64,000 nucleotides of DNA from UBA5239 sp031548025 (GTDB lineage Bacteria; Verrucomicrobiota; Lentisphaeria; Victivallales; Victivallaceae). Under the pieces are notes generated by a model. That model saw only the letters and a list, made by a program, of their open reading frames with translations, searched no databases and was not told where the DNA came from. Both the position numbers and the translations under genes were made by a program. Below are positions 21,178 to 29,395 of this stretch, in pieces (positions within the stretch are counted from its first letter, which is position 1; each line of letters starts with the position of its first letter). The stretch is from the NCBI GenBank assembly GCA_031548025.1, contig JAVBRM010000100.1, forward strand, positions 16,439-80,438, given 5' to 3'.

Positions 21178-21774
21178 ATGAAAAGAACTGTCGTGATTCT
21201 GAGTCTGTTGTTTTGTCTCTGTGGTTTCGCCGAACAGGTCAAGCCGTTATCAGTCGACCAATTCGAGAAACGCTTCGAAAAGATCGAGCCCTCGGCGATT
21301 CCCGGCAATGTGTTCACCATGGTGGACAAAGACTGGTTTCTGGTAACCGCCGGAACTCCGGAAAATTACAATACCATGACCATCAGCTGGGGCGGTCTCG
21401 GCATTCTCTGGAGCAAACCGGTGACTTTTACTTTCATCAATGAAAAACGTTACACCCATTCCTTTATGGAGAAATACGAATATTATACGTTGTCCGCCTA
21501 TGATAAATCAGAGCGGAGCAAAATGGCGAAGATATTCGGCGGCAAATCCGGACGCAACACCGACAAGGAAAAAGAATCCGGGTTCGATCCGGTCTCCGCG
21601 CCTGGCGGCGGCATCAGCTACATGCAGGCCCGCATGGTGATCGTCTGCAAGAAGATAGTAGCCGTCCCCCTGACCAAAGAGATCATCGCTCCGGAATTCC
21701 ACGGCCGCTACGCCGACGGAAAATTCCACACCCAATACATCGGTGAAATCATCGGTGTCTGGATCCGAAAATAA
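21178..21774 (+). CDS. Exported flavin-reductase-like (FMN-binding split-barrel) protein
   Basis: 198 residues with a clear signal peptide (MKRTVVILSLLFCLCGFAEQ) and a domain resembling flavin reductase/flavoredoxin proteins: MVDKDWFLVTAGTPENYNTMTISWGGLGILWSKPVTFTFI, where the TISWGG and W-x-KPV-x-x-x-F strands usually bind FMN. Related proteins are normally cytoplasmic, so the signal peptide is unusual. It starts 2 bases after the esterase stop, with AAAGGAG just upstream. The function cannot be assigned; FMN-dependent reduction outside the cytoplasm is possible. Confidence 0.72.
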   Translation: MKRTVVILSLLFCLCGFAEQVKPLSVDQFEKRFEKIEPSAIPGNVFTMVDKDWFLVTAGTPENYNTMTISWGGLGILWSKPVTFTFINEKRYTHSFMEKYEYYTLSAYDKSERSKMAKIFGGKSGRNTDKEKESGFDPVSAPGGGISYMQARMVIVCKKIVAVPLTKEIIAPEFHGRYADGKFHTQYIGEIIGVWIRK

Positions 21775-21780
21775 AAAATT

Positions 21781-23730
21781 TCACGTCAACGGATGGCTTG
21801 AGGCTTTACCCAGGTCATCCAATTTTAATTTGACTTGCCGGTCGTTGATTCGAATTTCCAGTTCTTTATTTTTCCGGGTCGGATCGGAGACATAAACTGT
21901 TCCGGGAGTGAACATCAGGCAGACCGGTTTCGGAACGGTGATTTTCCCCAAGCCGGGCACCTCGGCTGAACCCGGAACATAAAACGCGATCATTGCCGTT
22001 TGGGTTTTCCGGTCATAGATGCCGTGAATATCCTCCGAGCCGGTGATCAGTTTGATATAATCCGCTGGTCCGGTTTCAGCCGCCAGCGGCCGAATGACAT
22101 AGAAATATCCTCCCTTGCCGATACCATGATCGATAAACAAGGTGAAAAGATCGGCTTTGACCAAATCTTTCGGTTCATAGCCGATAACGTCGCCCCAGCG
22201 CCCGGTCTTTTCTCCGGTTTCAAGCTTGATATTGCCGCCTTCCGGAAAGATATATTCCACGTTGTCATGCAGAATATTTTTGTCTTTGGAAACTTCGCCA
22301 CGCAGATAACAACTATTCACCGTGCTATTAACCGGCTTGCCCTCTGTGGAATGGATGGAACTACCCATGAAAACCAGATAATCGTCCAGACAGAACACTG
22401 TTTTCCGTCCCCGCAGACTCCGCTGTTCCAGTTCCTGAACCGTAAAGCCGTTCCTGCCATCGGAAAGCCCTCCGACAAATTCGGCGGCATTGTAAAAAGG
22501 ATTTCGGGTTCCGGAATATTGTTTGCAAACCAGCGATGAATCATCCTGAATAGCGGTGATTCCCGGCAGACGCCGCCAGTCGAACAACGGCGCAATATCC
22601 CGGTATTCATCATTGTCGCGACGCAACTGAACCATGCCGTTCCCCATCAACCCTCCTTGCATATTTTCGTTGACCGCGGTTTCGCTGCCGATAACCCGTT
22701 TCGAGCACATGCGGATAGAAAGATAATACGCCGGGCGTCGGTGCACCATGAAATCGGAACAGTAAAACAGTTTATTCCCGCTGAACTCCGGATCTCCGGT
22801 CATCAAGCCGGCCAAATCTTTCCGCATGGGATCGGATTCCGGCAGCAGTCCAGTCAAAGTCGCCGCGGCTCCGGTGAAAACGTCCCCCTGCCGCCGAGTA
22901 GTATTCTTGCCGATATAGCGTGCACAGGCATTGAGGTCAAGCTCCTTGCGATAAATGGTCCAACGCGGTCCGTTCAGGAGATAATTTGCCAACAATTGAA
23001 CCTTATCGCCGGGCATCGCCAACTCCGTCCCCTGGAACATCCGGATATTCTTCAATCCGTTGACCAGAAAATGCCGTCCGTAATTGCCGAACTGCAGCTG
23101 GGGGCCGTGTTGATGAAAACTGAAATCCTCCAGCAAGCCCTCTTTGCCGGGTTGAGCGTAGACATATTCTTCGGCAATGATATCGCACCCCTTTCGGGCC
23201 AATGCGAAATCATCATACAGCAAACCTTTGTAGAGCGCCACCGTGGCAAACCAGATCCGATTCTGGCCGGTCGATTTATTATCGATTTTCGAACGATCGA
23301 AAATCGGTTTGGCTTGTTCCAGTAGCGACTTCGGCACTTTGTCCCCCACGACCAGAAAGATTTCGCCCAAGCGCAACGGCGTACCGATGCTCTCGATCCA
23401 CCAGCTTTTGCATTGAAACCCGTTTTTTACCCAGAACTCCAGTGCTTTGCGGAATTTTTCATTGCCTCCCTCCCCGGCCAGGCACAAATGCCACAATCTG
23501 GACAAATGAATTGAAGGCGACCATTTGTCGCGTCGCGGATCCTGATAATCAATATCCGGCCATGAACCGTCCTCTTTTAAGTCATTCAAAAACCGTTCGA
23601 CCACATTGGCTGACGGCGCTTTATTATCCTCCAGCAATACCTGTCGTACCTGGTTTCTTTCCATCTCCATCGACCTTCCCATCAGCATCAGGCTGGAGAG
23701 CAACAACAATGCAATAAGACTTTTTTTCAT
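21781..23730 (-). CDS. Secreted polysaccharide lyase family 8 (chondroitin/hyaluronan lyase-like)
   Basis: 649 residues with a signal peptide (MKKSLIALLLLSSLMLMGRS). An N-terminal alpha/alpha barrel carries NGFQCKSWWIESIGTP. The catalytic residues expected for PL8 are all present: Asn157 (TGQNRIW), His208 (HQHGPQL) and Tyr217 (GNYGRHF), followed by SKRVIGSETAVNENMQGG and the beta-sandwich super-domain. PL8 enzymes cleave uronic-acid-containing glycans (chondroitin, hyaluronan, xanthan) by beta-elimination. ATG 23730 was chosen: it overlaps the stop of the upstream prepilin-like gene (ATGA), implying coupling, whereas the longer form starts with TTG and spoils the signal peptide. It is third in the LacI-led operon. 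Confidence 0.85.
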   Translation of the reverse strand: MKKSLIALLLLSSLMLMGRSMEMERNQVRQVLLEDNKAPSANVVERFLNDLKEDGSWPDIDYQDPRRDKWSPSIHLSRLWHLCLAGEGGNEKFRKALEFWVKNGFQCKSWWIESIGTPLRLGEIFLVVGDKVPKSLLEQAKPIFDRSKIDNKSTGQNRIWFATVALYKGLLYDDFALARKGCDIIAEEYVYAQPGKEGLLEDFSFHQHGPQLQFGNYGRHFLVNGLKNIRMFQGTELAMPGDKVQLLANYLLNGPRWTIYRKELDLNACARYIGKNTTRRQGDVFTGAAATLTGLLPESDPMRKDLAGLMTGDPEFSGNKLFYCSDFMVHRRPAYYLSIRMCSKRVIGSETAVNENMQGGLMGNGMVQLRRDNDEYRDIAPLFDWRRLPGITAIQDDSSLVCKQYSGTRNPFYNAAEFVGGLSDGRNGFTVQELEQRSLRGRKTVFCLDDYLVFMGSSIHSTEGKPVNSTVNSCYLRGEVSKDKNILHDNVEYIFPEGGNIKLETGEKTGRWGDVIGYEPKDLVKADLFTLFIDHGIGKGGYFYVIRPLAAETGPADYIKLITGSEDIHGIYDRKTQTAMIAFYVPGSAEVPGLGKITVPKPVCLMFTPGTVYVSDPTRKNKELEIRINDRQVKLKLDDLGKASSHPLT

Positions 23731-24481
23731 TTGCTGTAATTCCAACGGTCATTTTTGATTGTAGCCGTGCCGAACAATTCATCCGCCCGGAGATTCTCGA
23801 CGTGTCCATCGAACAACAGGACATTGGCGGCCACCGGAACTTTATGGCGATAAGCGACACCACTGGCGCTGCCGGTAACATTCTCCATCAGCGTAATATA
23901 ATAACTTGGATTGGCGGTATCGTAGCTGACCGACCAGTTGCGGCAGTCGGTAAAGAATGCCTTGCGCGAAGGATGGCGGACCTTTGGAGTAAAGTAACAG
24001 GAAGCCAGGACCTGAGCCTCATTGGCGCTGGAAATCGTATCTTTATTTCCTGATCCATGACCATACCGTAACTGCCGGTTATGGCCGGACCGTTGCGATC
24101 CTCAACCATATTCTGCATCCGGGTGGCACTGGGACAATGAATCCCCTTCGGCACTCCGGGATCGGCGCGATAAATAGTTCCGGAACGCGGATAAAATTTA
24201 ACTCCCAGCGCCCTCATGAATGATAAATTGATGTGCCAATACAAACTGACGGTACTGCTTCCGTCCAATATCTTCATCTGCATCGGCACCTGATATTCCT
24301 TGAAATCCTGAGAATACATCATTGATGCCGCCCCGATGGTTTTCAAATTTCCCATACATTTGATTGCCCGGCCTTTATCGCGGGCCGAACCCAAAGCCGG
24401 AAGCAGCATTGCCGCCAAAATTGCAATAATAGCGATTACCACCAATAACTCAATGAGTGTGAATTTTTTATCTGCTCTCAT
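23727..24481 (-). pseudogene. Prepilin-like protein with a frameshift (cassette 2)
   Basis: Starts at 24481 with MRADKKFTLIELLVVIAIIAILAAML, a class III prepilin signal, and reads well to about GSYGMVMDQE (near 24050). Beyond that the original frame gives an unlikely basic tail ending at 23888. The neighbouring frame, open from about 24098 down, continues the protein: KDTISSANEAQVLASCY, then FFTDCRNWSVSYDTANPSYY, AYRHKVPVAANVLLFDGHVENL and a TGA at 23729-23727 that overlaps the start of the PL8 gene. The second part contains the DGH motif that the intact paralogues have. One missing base (or two extra) between about 24030 and 24098 explains this. True mutation, assembly error and -1 frameshifting cannot be told apart here. 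Intact length would be about 251 residues. Confidence 0.85.
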
Positions 24482-24487
24482 ATTTGT

Positions 24488-25540
24488 TTATTCCTCGTTT
24501 GACAGGGTTTTACATGACTCTCTTATTTTCAGGGTTACCGGAAAATCCATTTTATTCTTCAACGGAATCTGGCCTTTGCTGCGGATATTTTCAATCAGTT
24601 TCTCGGCGGCATAGGCCCCGATTTTTTCATTATCGAAATACAAAGAAGTAATTCCGGGAGTTATATAATCGAAGACATCGTCATCGACAATGCTGATAAT
24701 GGACAAATCTTTGGGACACTGAAGATTGTAATCACGCATCTTCCGGATTACCGCCAGACAGGTTTGAGGATTGGTCAGCAACGCGGTCGGCCGTTGCGCC
24801 ATCGGCAGTCCAAAGTAGTCGTCCATGAAATCTCCCGCCGAGTGATAATCACAGCAATAATCTTTGGTATATAAGTATTGGATGTCAAGTTTGCCTCGTA
24901 AATGGGAATCGGCGATCAACTCACTCACTTTTGCATGGTTGGCTTTGACGTGGGGATTGTTCGTTCCCATCACCGCAATCCGGGTATGCCGGTTTAATGA
25001 CAGATATTCCAGCCCCATCAGTAATCCTTTGACCATGTCCGGTCCGTAAGCGGCATACGTCTTCCCCTCACCGATGATCGAACCAATCTTAGCAAACGGG
25101 ATATTCAACTGTTCGAATTTCTGGATAATATCGGGATTGATATCGCGGCACAGAACCAGCCCATCGACATTGCGCCCGGCAATTCCCTGAGGAAAAACAA
25201 ACTTATCCACTTCCTCCATATTACAGTAAAAGGTCAAAACATTGTAATTCTCTTTGATGGCCCCCTGGCAAATCCCGTTCAGGAGCGCGGAGTAGAAAGG
25301 ATTCTTCCATTTCCCCTCAATATTGTCAGGGATGACAAATCCGATGTTGTTGGTCCGCTGCATGACCAAGGCACGGGCGGCGGCATTGGGCTGATAGCCC
25401 AGGCGGTCGACCGTGTCTAGAATTTTCCGGCGCGTCGCCTGGCTGAATTTACCGGCATTGGGGTGATTGTTGATCACCAGCGAAGCGGTGGTCAGGTTTA
25501 CTCCCGAGGCTTGAGCTACTTCTTTGAGGGTTACGGCCAT
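24488..25540 (-). CDS. LacI family transcriptional regulator (cassette 2)
   Basis: 350 residues: helix-turn-helix VTLKEVAQASGVNLTTASLVINN (about 3-25), hinge near QPNAAARALV, and a sugar-binding-type effector domain (about 60-350). ATG 25540 was chosen over an upstream in-frame ATG (25570) because AAGGA lies 7 bases before it and the LacI domain starts immediately. The longer version would begin inside the operator region. It is followed after 6 bases by the prepilin-like gene and then the PL8 lyase. Two similar palindromes flank the divergent promoters shared with the nitrilase-family gene at 25712, so this protein probably controls both directions and itself. Confidence 0.92.
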   Translation of the reverse strand: MAVTLKEVAQASGVNLTTASLVINNHPNAGKFSQATRRKILDTVDRLGYQPNAAARALVMQRTNNIGFVIPDNIEGKWKNPFYSALLNGICQGAIKENYNVLTFYCNMEEVDKFVFPQGIAGRNVDGLVLCRDINPDIIQKFEQLNIPFAKIGSIIGEGKTYAAYGPDMVKGLLMGLEYLSLNRHTRIAVMGTNNPHVKANHAKVSELIADSHLRGKLDIQYLYTKDYCCDYHSAGDFMDDYFGLPMAQRPTALLTNPQTCLAVIRKMRDYNLQCPKDLSIISIVDDDVFDYITPGITSLYFDNEKIGAYAAEKLIENIRSKGQIPLKNKMDFPVTLKIRESCKTLSNEE

Positions 25541-25564
25541 TGAACATCCTTGCTTTAAAACTTT

Positions 25565-25582
25565 AGACAAATCGTTTTGTCT
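25565..25582. promoter_or_regulatory. LacI-type operator O1
   Basis: AGACAAATCGTTTTGTCT has 7-bp inverted arms AGACAAA/TTTGTCT around TCGT. It lies immediately downstream of the -10 box of the minus-strand promoter and 24 bases upstream of the LacI start. A closely similar site at 25674-25691 sits in the other direction. Confidence 0.75.
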
Positions 25583-25584
25583 TA

Positions 25585-25613
25585 ATTATACAACCGAGTA
25601 TTGAATTTGTCAA
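25585..25613 (-). promoter_or_regulatory. Sigma70-type promoter for the LacI/prepilin/PL8 operon
   Basis: On the minus strand TTGACA (25613-25608) and TATAAT (25590-25585) are 17 bases apart, a perfect consensus promoter with operator O1 just downstream. Confidence 0.8.
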
Positions 25614-25641
25614 TACACCCAAGTAATTTTTTTTAATACTC

Positions 25642-25669
25642 TTGATTTTACAAGTTTTTCGAGTAAAGT
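25642..25669 (+). promoter_or_regulatory. Probable promoter for the nitrilase-family gene pair
   Basis: TTGATT (25642-25647) and TAAAGT (25664-25669) are 16 bases apart on the plus strand, upstream of operator O2 and the gene at 25712. The match is weaker than for the divergent promoter. Confidence 0.5.
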
Positions 25670-25673
25670 AATT

Positions 25674-25691
25674 AGACAATGCGTTTTGTCC
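25674..25691. promoter_or_regulatory. LacI-type operator O2
   Basis: AGACAATGCGTTTTGTCC matches operator O1 (25565-25582) at 15 of 18 positions. It lies just downstream of the plus-strand -10 box and 20 bases before the ATG at 25712. The pairing of O1 and O2 across a divergent promoter region suggests the same LacI protein represses both transcripts. Confidence 0.72.
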
Positions 25692-25711
25692 AAACTTTAA
25701 CGAGGTTCATA

Positions 25712-26629
25712 ATGTCGAAATATGTCAATATCGCGGCGGTACATTTCGAGGTCAATGTTGAAAGAGGAAATTCTGAGGCCCAGGCCAAGGTGCTGGAGCA
25801 ATTCAAGTTCGCCACTGATCGTTTGGACGGTACCGGCGTCGACTTGTTGTTGACCTGCGAAGGCATGGAGTCTATCGGTCAGACCATGGATCAGGCGGAA
25901 AGCCCGTCGGCCCCCGGCCCTATATACAATGCATATCGCGAGTTCGCCATGCGCAACCGCTGTACCGTGGCCGGCTCGATCAAGCTGGCGGATCAGGGCA
26001 AAATATACAATGCTATCGCTTACATCGACCCGAACGGCAAATTTCTTGGCGATTACCGCAAGGCTTTTCCGACCCCGAATGAGTTGAAAAAGGGTATCGC
26101 GTCCGGCCCCGGTGCGACTGTCATCGACACTCCGGCGGGTAAACTGGGCGGTGTTATCTGCTGGGACCTGAATTTTGATGAGCTGCGAGCTCAATATCAT
26201 GATTTAAAACCAGATATCATGCTCTTTTCCAGCATGTTCCACGGCGGACTCATGCAGCGGGTTTGGGCATACCAGTGCCGAGCCTGGTTTGTCGCGGCTT
26301 GCAAAGACAACACCAGCGACATTCTCAATCCGTTGGGACGGGTCACCGCCTCGACCAATTATTATATGCGGATCGTCCGCGACCGGATCAACCTGGACCG
26401 TTTCGTCATGCATCTGGGGTATAATCTGGGTATTTTTCCCGACATTTACCGCAAGTACGGCAGTGAAGTCGCTATCGAAATAATCCCGGAACAGGGTGTT
26501 GCGGTTCTCTACAGCGAATCATCCGAACGCAGCGCATTGGATATTGCCCGCGAATTTAAATTGATTCAACTCGATGATTACTTCAATTCCAGCAGAGAAT
26601 TGATCAAAGAATATAAAAACAGGAACTGA
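25712..26629 (+). CDS. Carbon-nitrogen hydrolase (nitrilase superfamily), copy 1
   Basis: 305-residue nitrilase-superfamily enzyme with the Glu-Lys-Cys triad: Glu50 (LLLTCEGMES), Lys117 (GDYRKAFP) and Cys150 (GGVICWDLNFDELR). These enzymes hydrolyse amides, carbamoyl groups or nitriles in the cytoplasm through a cysteine acyl-enzyme. ATG 25712 has a CGAGG site 7 bases upstream; an earlier in-frame ATG at 25679 lies inside operator O2 and is rejected. A paralogue follows after 3 bases. The LacI-type operator implies sugar control, so the substrate may be an amide or N-acyl group from an amino-sugar polymer attacked by the neighbouring PL8 lyase. That link is inference. Confidence 0.85.
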   Translation: MSKYVNIAAVHFEVNVERGNSEAQAKVLEQFKFATDRLDGTGVDLLLTCEGMESIGQTMDQAESPSAPGPIYNAYREFAMRNRCTVAGSIKLADQGKIYNAIAYIDPNGKFLGDYRKAFPTPNELKKGIASGPGATVIDTPAGKLGGVICWDLNFDELRAQYHDLKPDIMLFSSMFHGGLMQRVWAYQCRAWFVAACKDNTSDILNPLGRVTASTNYYMRIVRDRINLDRFVMHLGYNLGIFPDIYRKYGSEVAIEIIPEQGVAVLYSESSERSALDIAREFKLIQLDDYFNSSRELIKEYKNRN

Positions 26630-26632
26630 TCT

Positions 26633-27553
26633 ATGGCAAAGTACATCAATGTGGCGGCGGTGCATTTCGAGATCAATGCCGAAAGAAAAAATCCCAAATC
26701 ACAAGCCAAGGTGCTGGAACAATTCAAATTCGCTACCGACCGTCTGGATGGTACCGGCGTCGACCTGTTGCTGACCTGCGAGGGCATGGAGTCCATCGGC
26801 CAGACCATGGATCAGGCGGAAAGCCCGTCGGCCCCCGGTCCCATGTATAATGCTTATCGCGACTTCGCCATGCGCAACCGCTGTACCGTGGCCGGTTCGA
26901 TCAAACTGGCGGATCAGGGAAAAATATACAATGCCCTGGCCTACATCGGTCCGGACGGCGAATATCTCGGCGATTACCGCAAGAGTTTTCCCACCCCACG
27001 CGAGGTGGAAATGGGGCTTTCTCCCGGTTGGGCCACGGTCGTCGACACTCCGGCGGGCAAGCTGGGCGGAATAATCTGTTATGATCTGAATTTTGATCAA
27101 CTCCGTGACCGGTATCATGCTTTAAGGCCGGATATCCTGTTGTTTTCCAGCATGTTTCATGGCGATCACCTACAGGTGAACTGGGCGTATCAGTGCCGTT
27201 CCTGGTTTGTCGCGGCTTGCAAGGACAACACCAGCGATATCGTCAACCCGCTGGGACGGGTTACCGCTTCGACCAACTATTACATGCGGATCGTACGCGA
27301 GCGGATCAACCTGGACCGTTTCGTTATGCATCTTGATTACAACCTGGATATTTTCCCGGAGATTTACCGTAAATACGGCTCTGAAGTCAGTATTGAAGCC
27401 AATCCACGGCTGGGGGTAGCGGTTCTTTACAGCGAATCCTGCAAGCGTACCGCCGGAGATATCGCCCGGGAGTTCGGTCTGATTTATATTGATGATCTGT
27501 TTACACGCAGCATTCAGGTAATAAATGAAGAAAAAAGTGGGAGTAAGAGCTAA
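26633..27553 (+). CDS. Carbon-nitrogen hydrolase (nitrilase superfamily), copy 2
   Basis: 306-residue close paralogue of the preceding gene, with triad Glu50 (LLLTCEGMES), Lys117 (GDYRKSFP) and Cys149 (GGIICYDLNFDQLR). The two proteins are nearly identical between about residues 25 and 100 and diverge toward both ends, around residues 118-135 and in the last 60 residues, where specificity may differ. The start lies 3 bases after the first gene's stop, so they form one transcript. The stop codon falls in the left arm of an inverted repeat (27544-27553 with 27601-27610). Confidence 0.85.
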   Translation: MAKYINVAAVHFEINAERKNPKSQAKVLEQFKFATDRLDGTGVDLLLTCEGMESIGQTMDQAESPSAPGPMYNAYRDFAMRNRCTVAGSIKLADQGKIYNALAYIGPDGEYLGDYRKSFPTPREVEMGLSPGWATVVDTPAGKLGGIICYDLNFDQLRDRYHALRPDILLFSSMFHGDHLQVNWAYQCRSWFVAACKDNTSDIVNPLGRVTASTNYYMRIVRERINLDRFVMHLDYNLDIFPEIYRKYGSEVSIEANPRLGVAVLYSESCKRTAGDIAREFGLIYIDDLFTRSIQVINEEKSGSKS

Positions 27554-27879
27554 AAGCCTCTGTTTTTTGGAGGGCTGCAGATAATGGACAGGGAGGACCC
27601 TTAGCTCTTAATTCCCGAATCATATAATCTCGAATTACCGACACGAATGTTGGAGCCGGTGCGGCAGCACCTTGGAAGCTCAACTTTTAGGAAGGTATTA
27701 CTGTTTCCTGTCATTGCAATCAGAGACCGTTTTTATGATTATGCTATAGTATACTTCTTGAATGTTAGATGCATATTACCGCCGTATTAGAATCATGTTA
27801 GAAGTATAAAATTGTAAATTTGATTGCATTTATCGGGTTGGCGGATTATCTTACCACAGTCAAACGAAAGGAAGTAATG
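27554..27879. other. Gene-free stretch with an inverted repeat
   Basis: No convincing protein gene. TAAGAGCTAA (27544-27553) and TTAGCTCTTA (27601-27610) are perfect inverted 10-mers about 47 bases apart, at the end of the nitrilase operon. A TTTTTT run and a short CCTC/GAGG stem lie between them. They could form a weak termination structure. The remaining AT-rich 200 bases must hold the prmA promoter, but I find no well-spaced boxes. Confidence 0.5.
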
Positions 27880-28770
27880 ATGAGCGATATACTTTACTGT
27901 TGCAAGATCAATGACAACAGCGGCATGGCGGACCTCGCCTATGAACTGTTGAGCGCAATGGAACATAATTTCAGTACCTGGGACGACCGGGAAAGCATGG
28001 CGTCGTACCATACCCTGTATTTCGATACGCCGGAAGAAGCCGACACCGCCCGCCAGGAAGTGGAAACCAACCGGAGCTGGTGGGAAGAATGCGGCTGGTA
28101 TCCGGGTGCGGTAGAGTGCTTCGAAATCAAGCGCGAAGACTGGGCGGAAGTCTGGAAGAAATTCTTCAATATCCAGCACGTCACCGACCGTCTGGTAATC
28201 CGGCCCAGCTGGCTGGAGTATCAGCCCAAGCCGGGTCAGGTGGTAGTAGACCTGGATCCGGGCATGAGTTTCGGCACCGGCCAACACGCCACCACCTCGT
28301 TCTGCTTGCGAATGATCGACCGGATCACCGGGCAACCGGGCATGAACTCTTTCCTGGATGCCGGTACCGGATCTGGAATTCTCTCCATCGCGGCGCGCAA
28401 GCTCGGATTCTCGCCGGTAGAGGCGTTCGACAATGACCCGGAAGCGGTCAAGATTGCCATTGAAAACGCGGAGAAAAATGGTTTTGCCCGCGCCGACATT
28501 GAATTCAAAACCGCGGATTTGACCCAGTTCGACCGGACTGCCGGAACTTATGATCTGGTCGCCGCCAATATCCTCGGTCGGGTCCTGCTGGCGCACCGCG
28601 AAGCAATCACCCGCTGGGTTCGCCCCGGCGGTTACCTGATTCTAGCCGGAATTCTGCATGAGGAATTCCCCGAAATCCAATCCGCCTTTGAAGAATGCGG
28701 GCTGGTCATGGAGTATTGTCAAAGTGAAAAAGAATGGACCGGAGGGTTCTTCCACAAAAACGATAACTGA
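27880..28770 (+). CDS. prmA: Ribosomal protein L11 methyltransferase PrmA
   Basis: 296 residues. An N-terminal alpha/beta domain (about 1-95) recognises L11, and a Rossmann-type methyltransferase domain follows. Motifs: DPGMSFGTGQHATT (family signature), FLDAGTGSGILSIAA (SAM binding), AFDNDPEAVKIAIENA (ribose-binding acidic residue) and LVAANILG (the NILA-like catalytic block). PrmA trimethylates lysines and the N-terminus of ribosomal L11 in the cytoplasm. Two ATG codons occur at 27877 and 27880; both fit the AAAGGAAG site, and 27880 has the better spacing. The Sel1-repeat gene overlaps its 3' end. Confidence 0.9.
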   Translation: MSDILYCCKINDNSGMADLAYELLSAMEHNFSTWDDRESMASYHTLYFDTPEEADTARQEVETNRSWWEECGWYPGAVECFEIKREDWAEVWKKFFNIQHVTDRLVIRPSWLEYQPKPGQVVVDLDPGMSFGTGQHATTSFCLRMIDRITGQPGMNSFLDAGTGSGILSIAARKLGFSPVEAFDNDPEAVKIAIENAEKNGFARADIEFKTADLTQFDRTAGTYDLVAANILGRVLLAHREAITRWVRPGGYLILAGILHEEFPEIQSAFEECGLVMEYCQSEKEWTGGFFHKNDN

Positions 28771-29395
28771 TCCCGAGCAGTTAAATACTCGCGGAGATCA
28801 ATTGCGGCAGGCCGGAGATTATCCGGCCGCGGTCAGTCAATACCGGCTGGCCGCCGCCATGGACCATCCGCCTGCCCTCAACAGCCTCGGTGAAATGTAT
28901 CGTCAGGGCCTCGGGGTTGACCGGGATTACCGGTTGGCTGCCGCTTTCTTTCTGCGGGCTGCGGAGGAAAACATTGCCGCCGCTCAGCAAAGCCTGGCCG
29001 GCATGTTCAAATACGGCCGTTACGTTCCCGAAAATTACTATCTGGCGCAAGCCTGGCTCGATGCCGGTCAATCCCGGTTGCATTTGATGAAAGCCCTGCG
29101 CCAAACTATGGAATTCATCGACGAAGCCATCCTGGAAGAATATTTCAGTCCGCCGGAAGAAATCCCGGCCGCCCAAGAACCCGCTCCGGTTGTGCCGGCC
29201 TTGAGACTGCCGGAAGGTTATATTCCGGGGCACGGCGGCCGTTCAGCCAAAATCCGCCGGGAAATATTGACGATGCTGAACCCCAATCAAGCCTTGTCCA
29301 TGCTGAAAGAGGCTCTAAATGAAACCGGCGACGAAGCCGTGATAGCCGACCTCGCCGCCGATATTGAATGGTTGAAAAACCAGAAAGATTTATAG
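28724..29395 (+). CDS. Sel1/TPR-like repeat protein
   Basis: About 223 residues, start uncertain. Two Sel1-like repeats are clear: NSLGEMYRQGLGVDRDYRLAAAFFLRAA and QSLAGMFKYGRYVPENYYLAQAWLDA, preceded by a TPR-like helix pair (TRGDQLRQAGDYPAAVSQYRLAAAM). Such repeats form helical scaffolds for protein contacts. A proline-rich linker (about residues 145-170) leads to a C-terminal helical region. GTG 28724 has GGAG about 10 bases upstream and overlaps the end of prmA by 47 bases. The frame is open further upstream, but inside prmA. The last 6 bases overlap the convergent FKBP gene. Confidence 0.72.
   Translation: MKKNGPEGSSTKTITDPEQLNTRGDQLRQAGDYPAAVSQYRLAAAMDHPPALNSLGEMYRQGLGVDRDYRLAAAFFLRAAEENIAAAQQSLAGMFKYGRYVPENYYLAQAWLDAGQSRLHLMKALRQTMEFIDEAILEEYFSPPEEIPAAQEPAPVVPALRLPEGYIPGHGGRSAKIRREILTMLNPNQALSMLKEALNETGDEAVIADLAADIEWLKNQKDL

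Noticed and set aside
25679..25711. Upstream in-frame ATG for the first nitrilase-family gene
   Set aside because: It lies inside the operator O2 and has no ribosome site; ATG 25712 matches the paralogue's start.
27544..27610. Inverted TAAGAGCTAA/TTAGCTCTTA as a strong terminator
   Set aside because: The 47-base loop and lack of a T-run after the second arm make a classic intrinsic terminator doubtful; kept only as a note.
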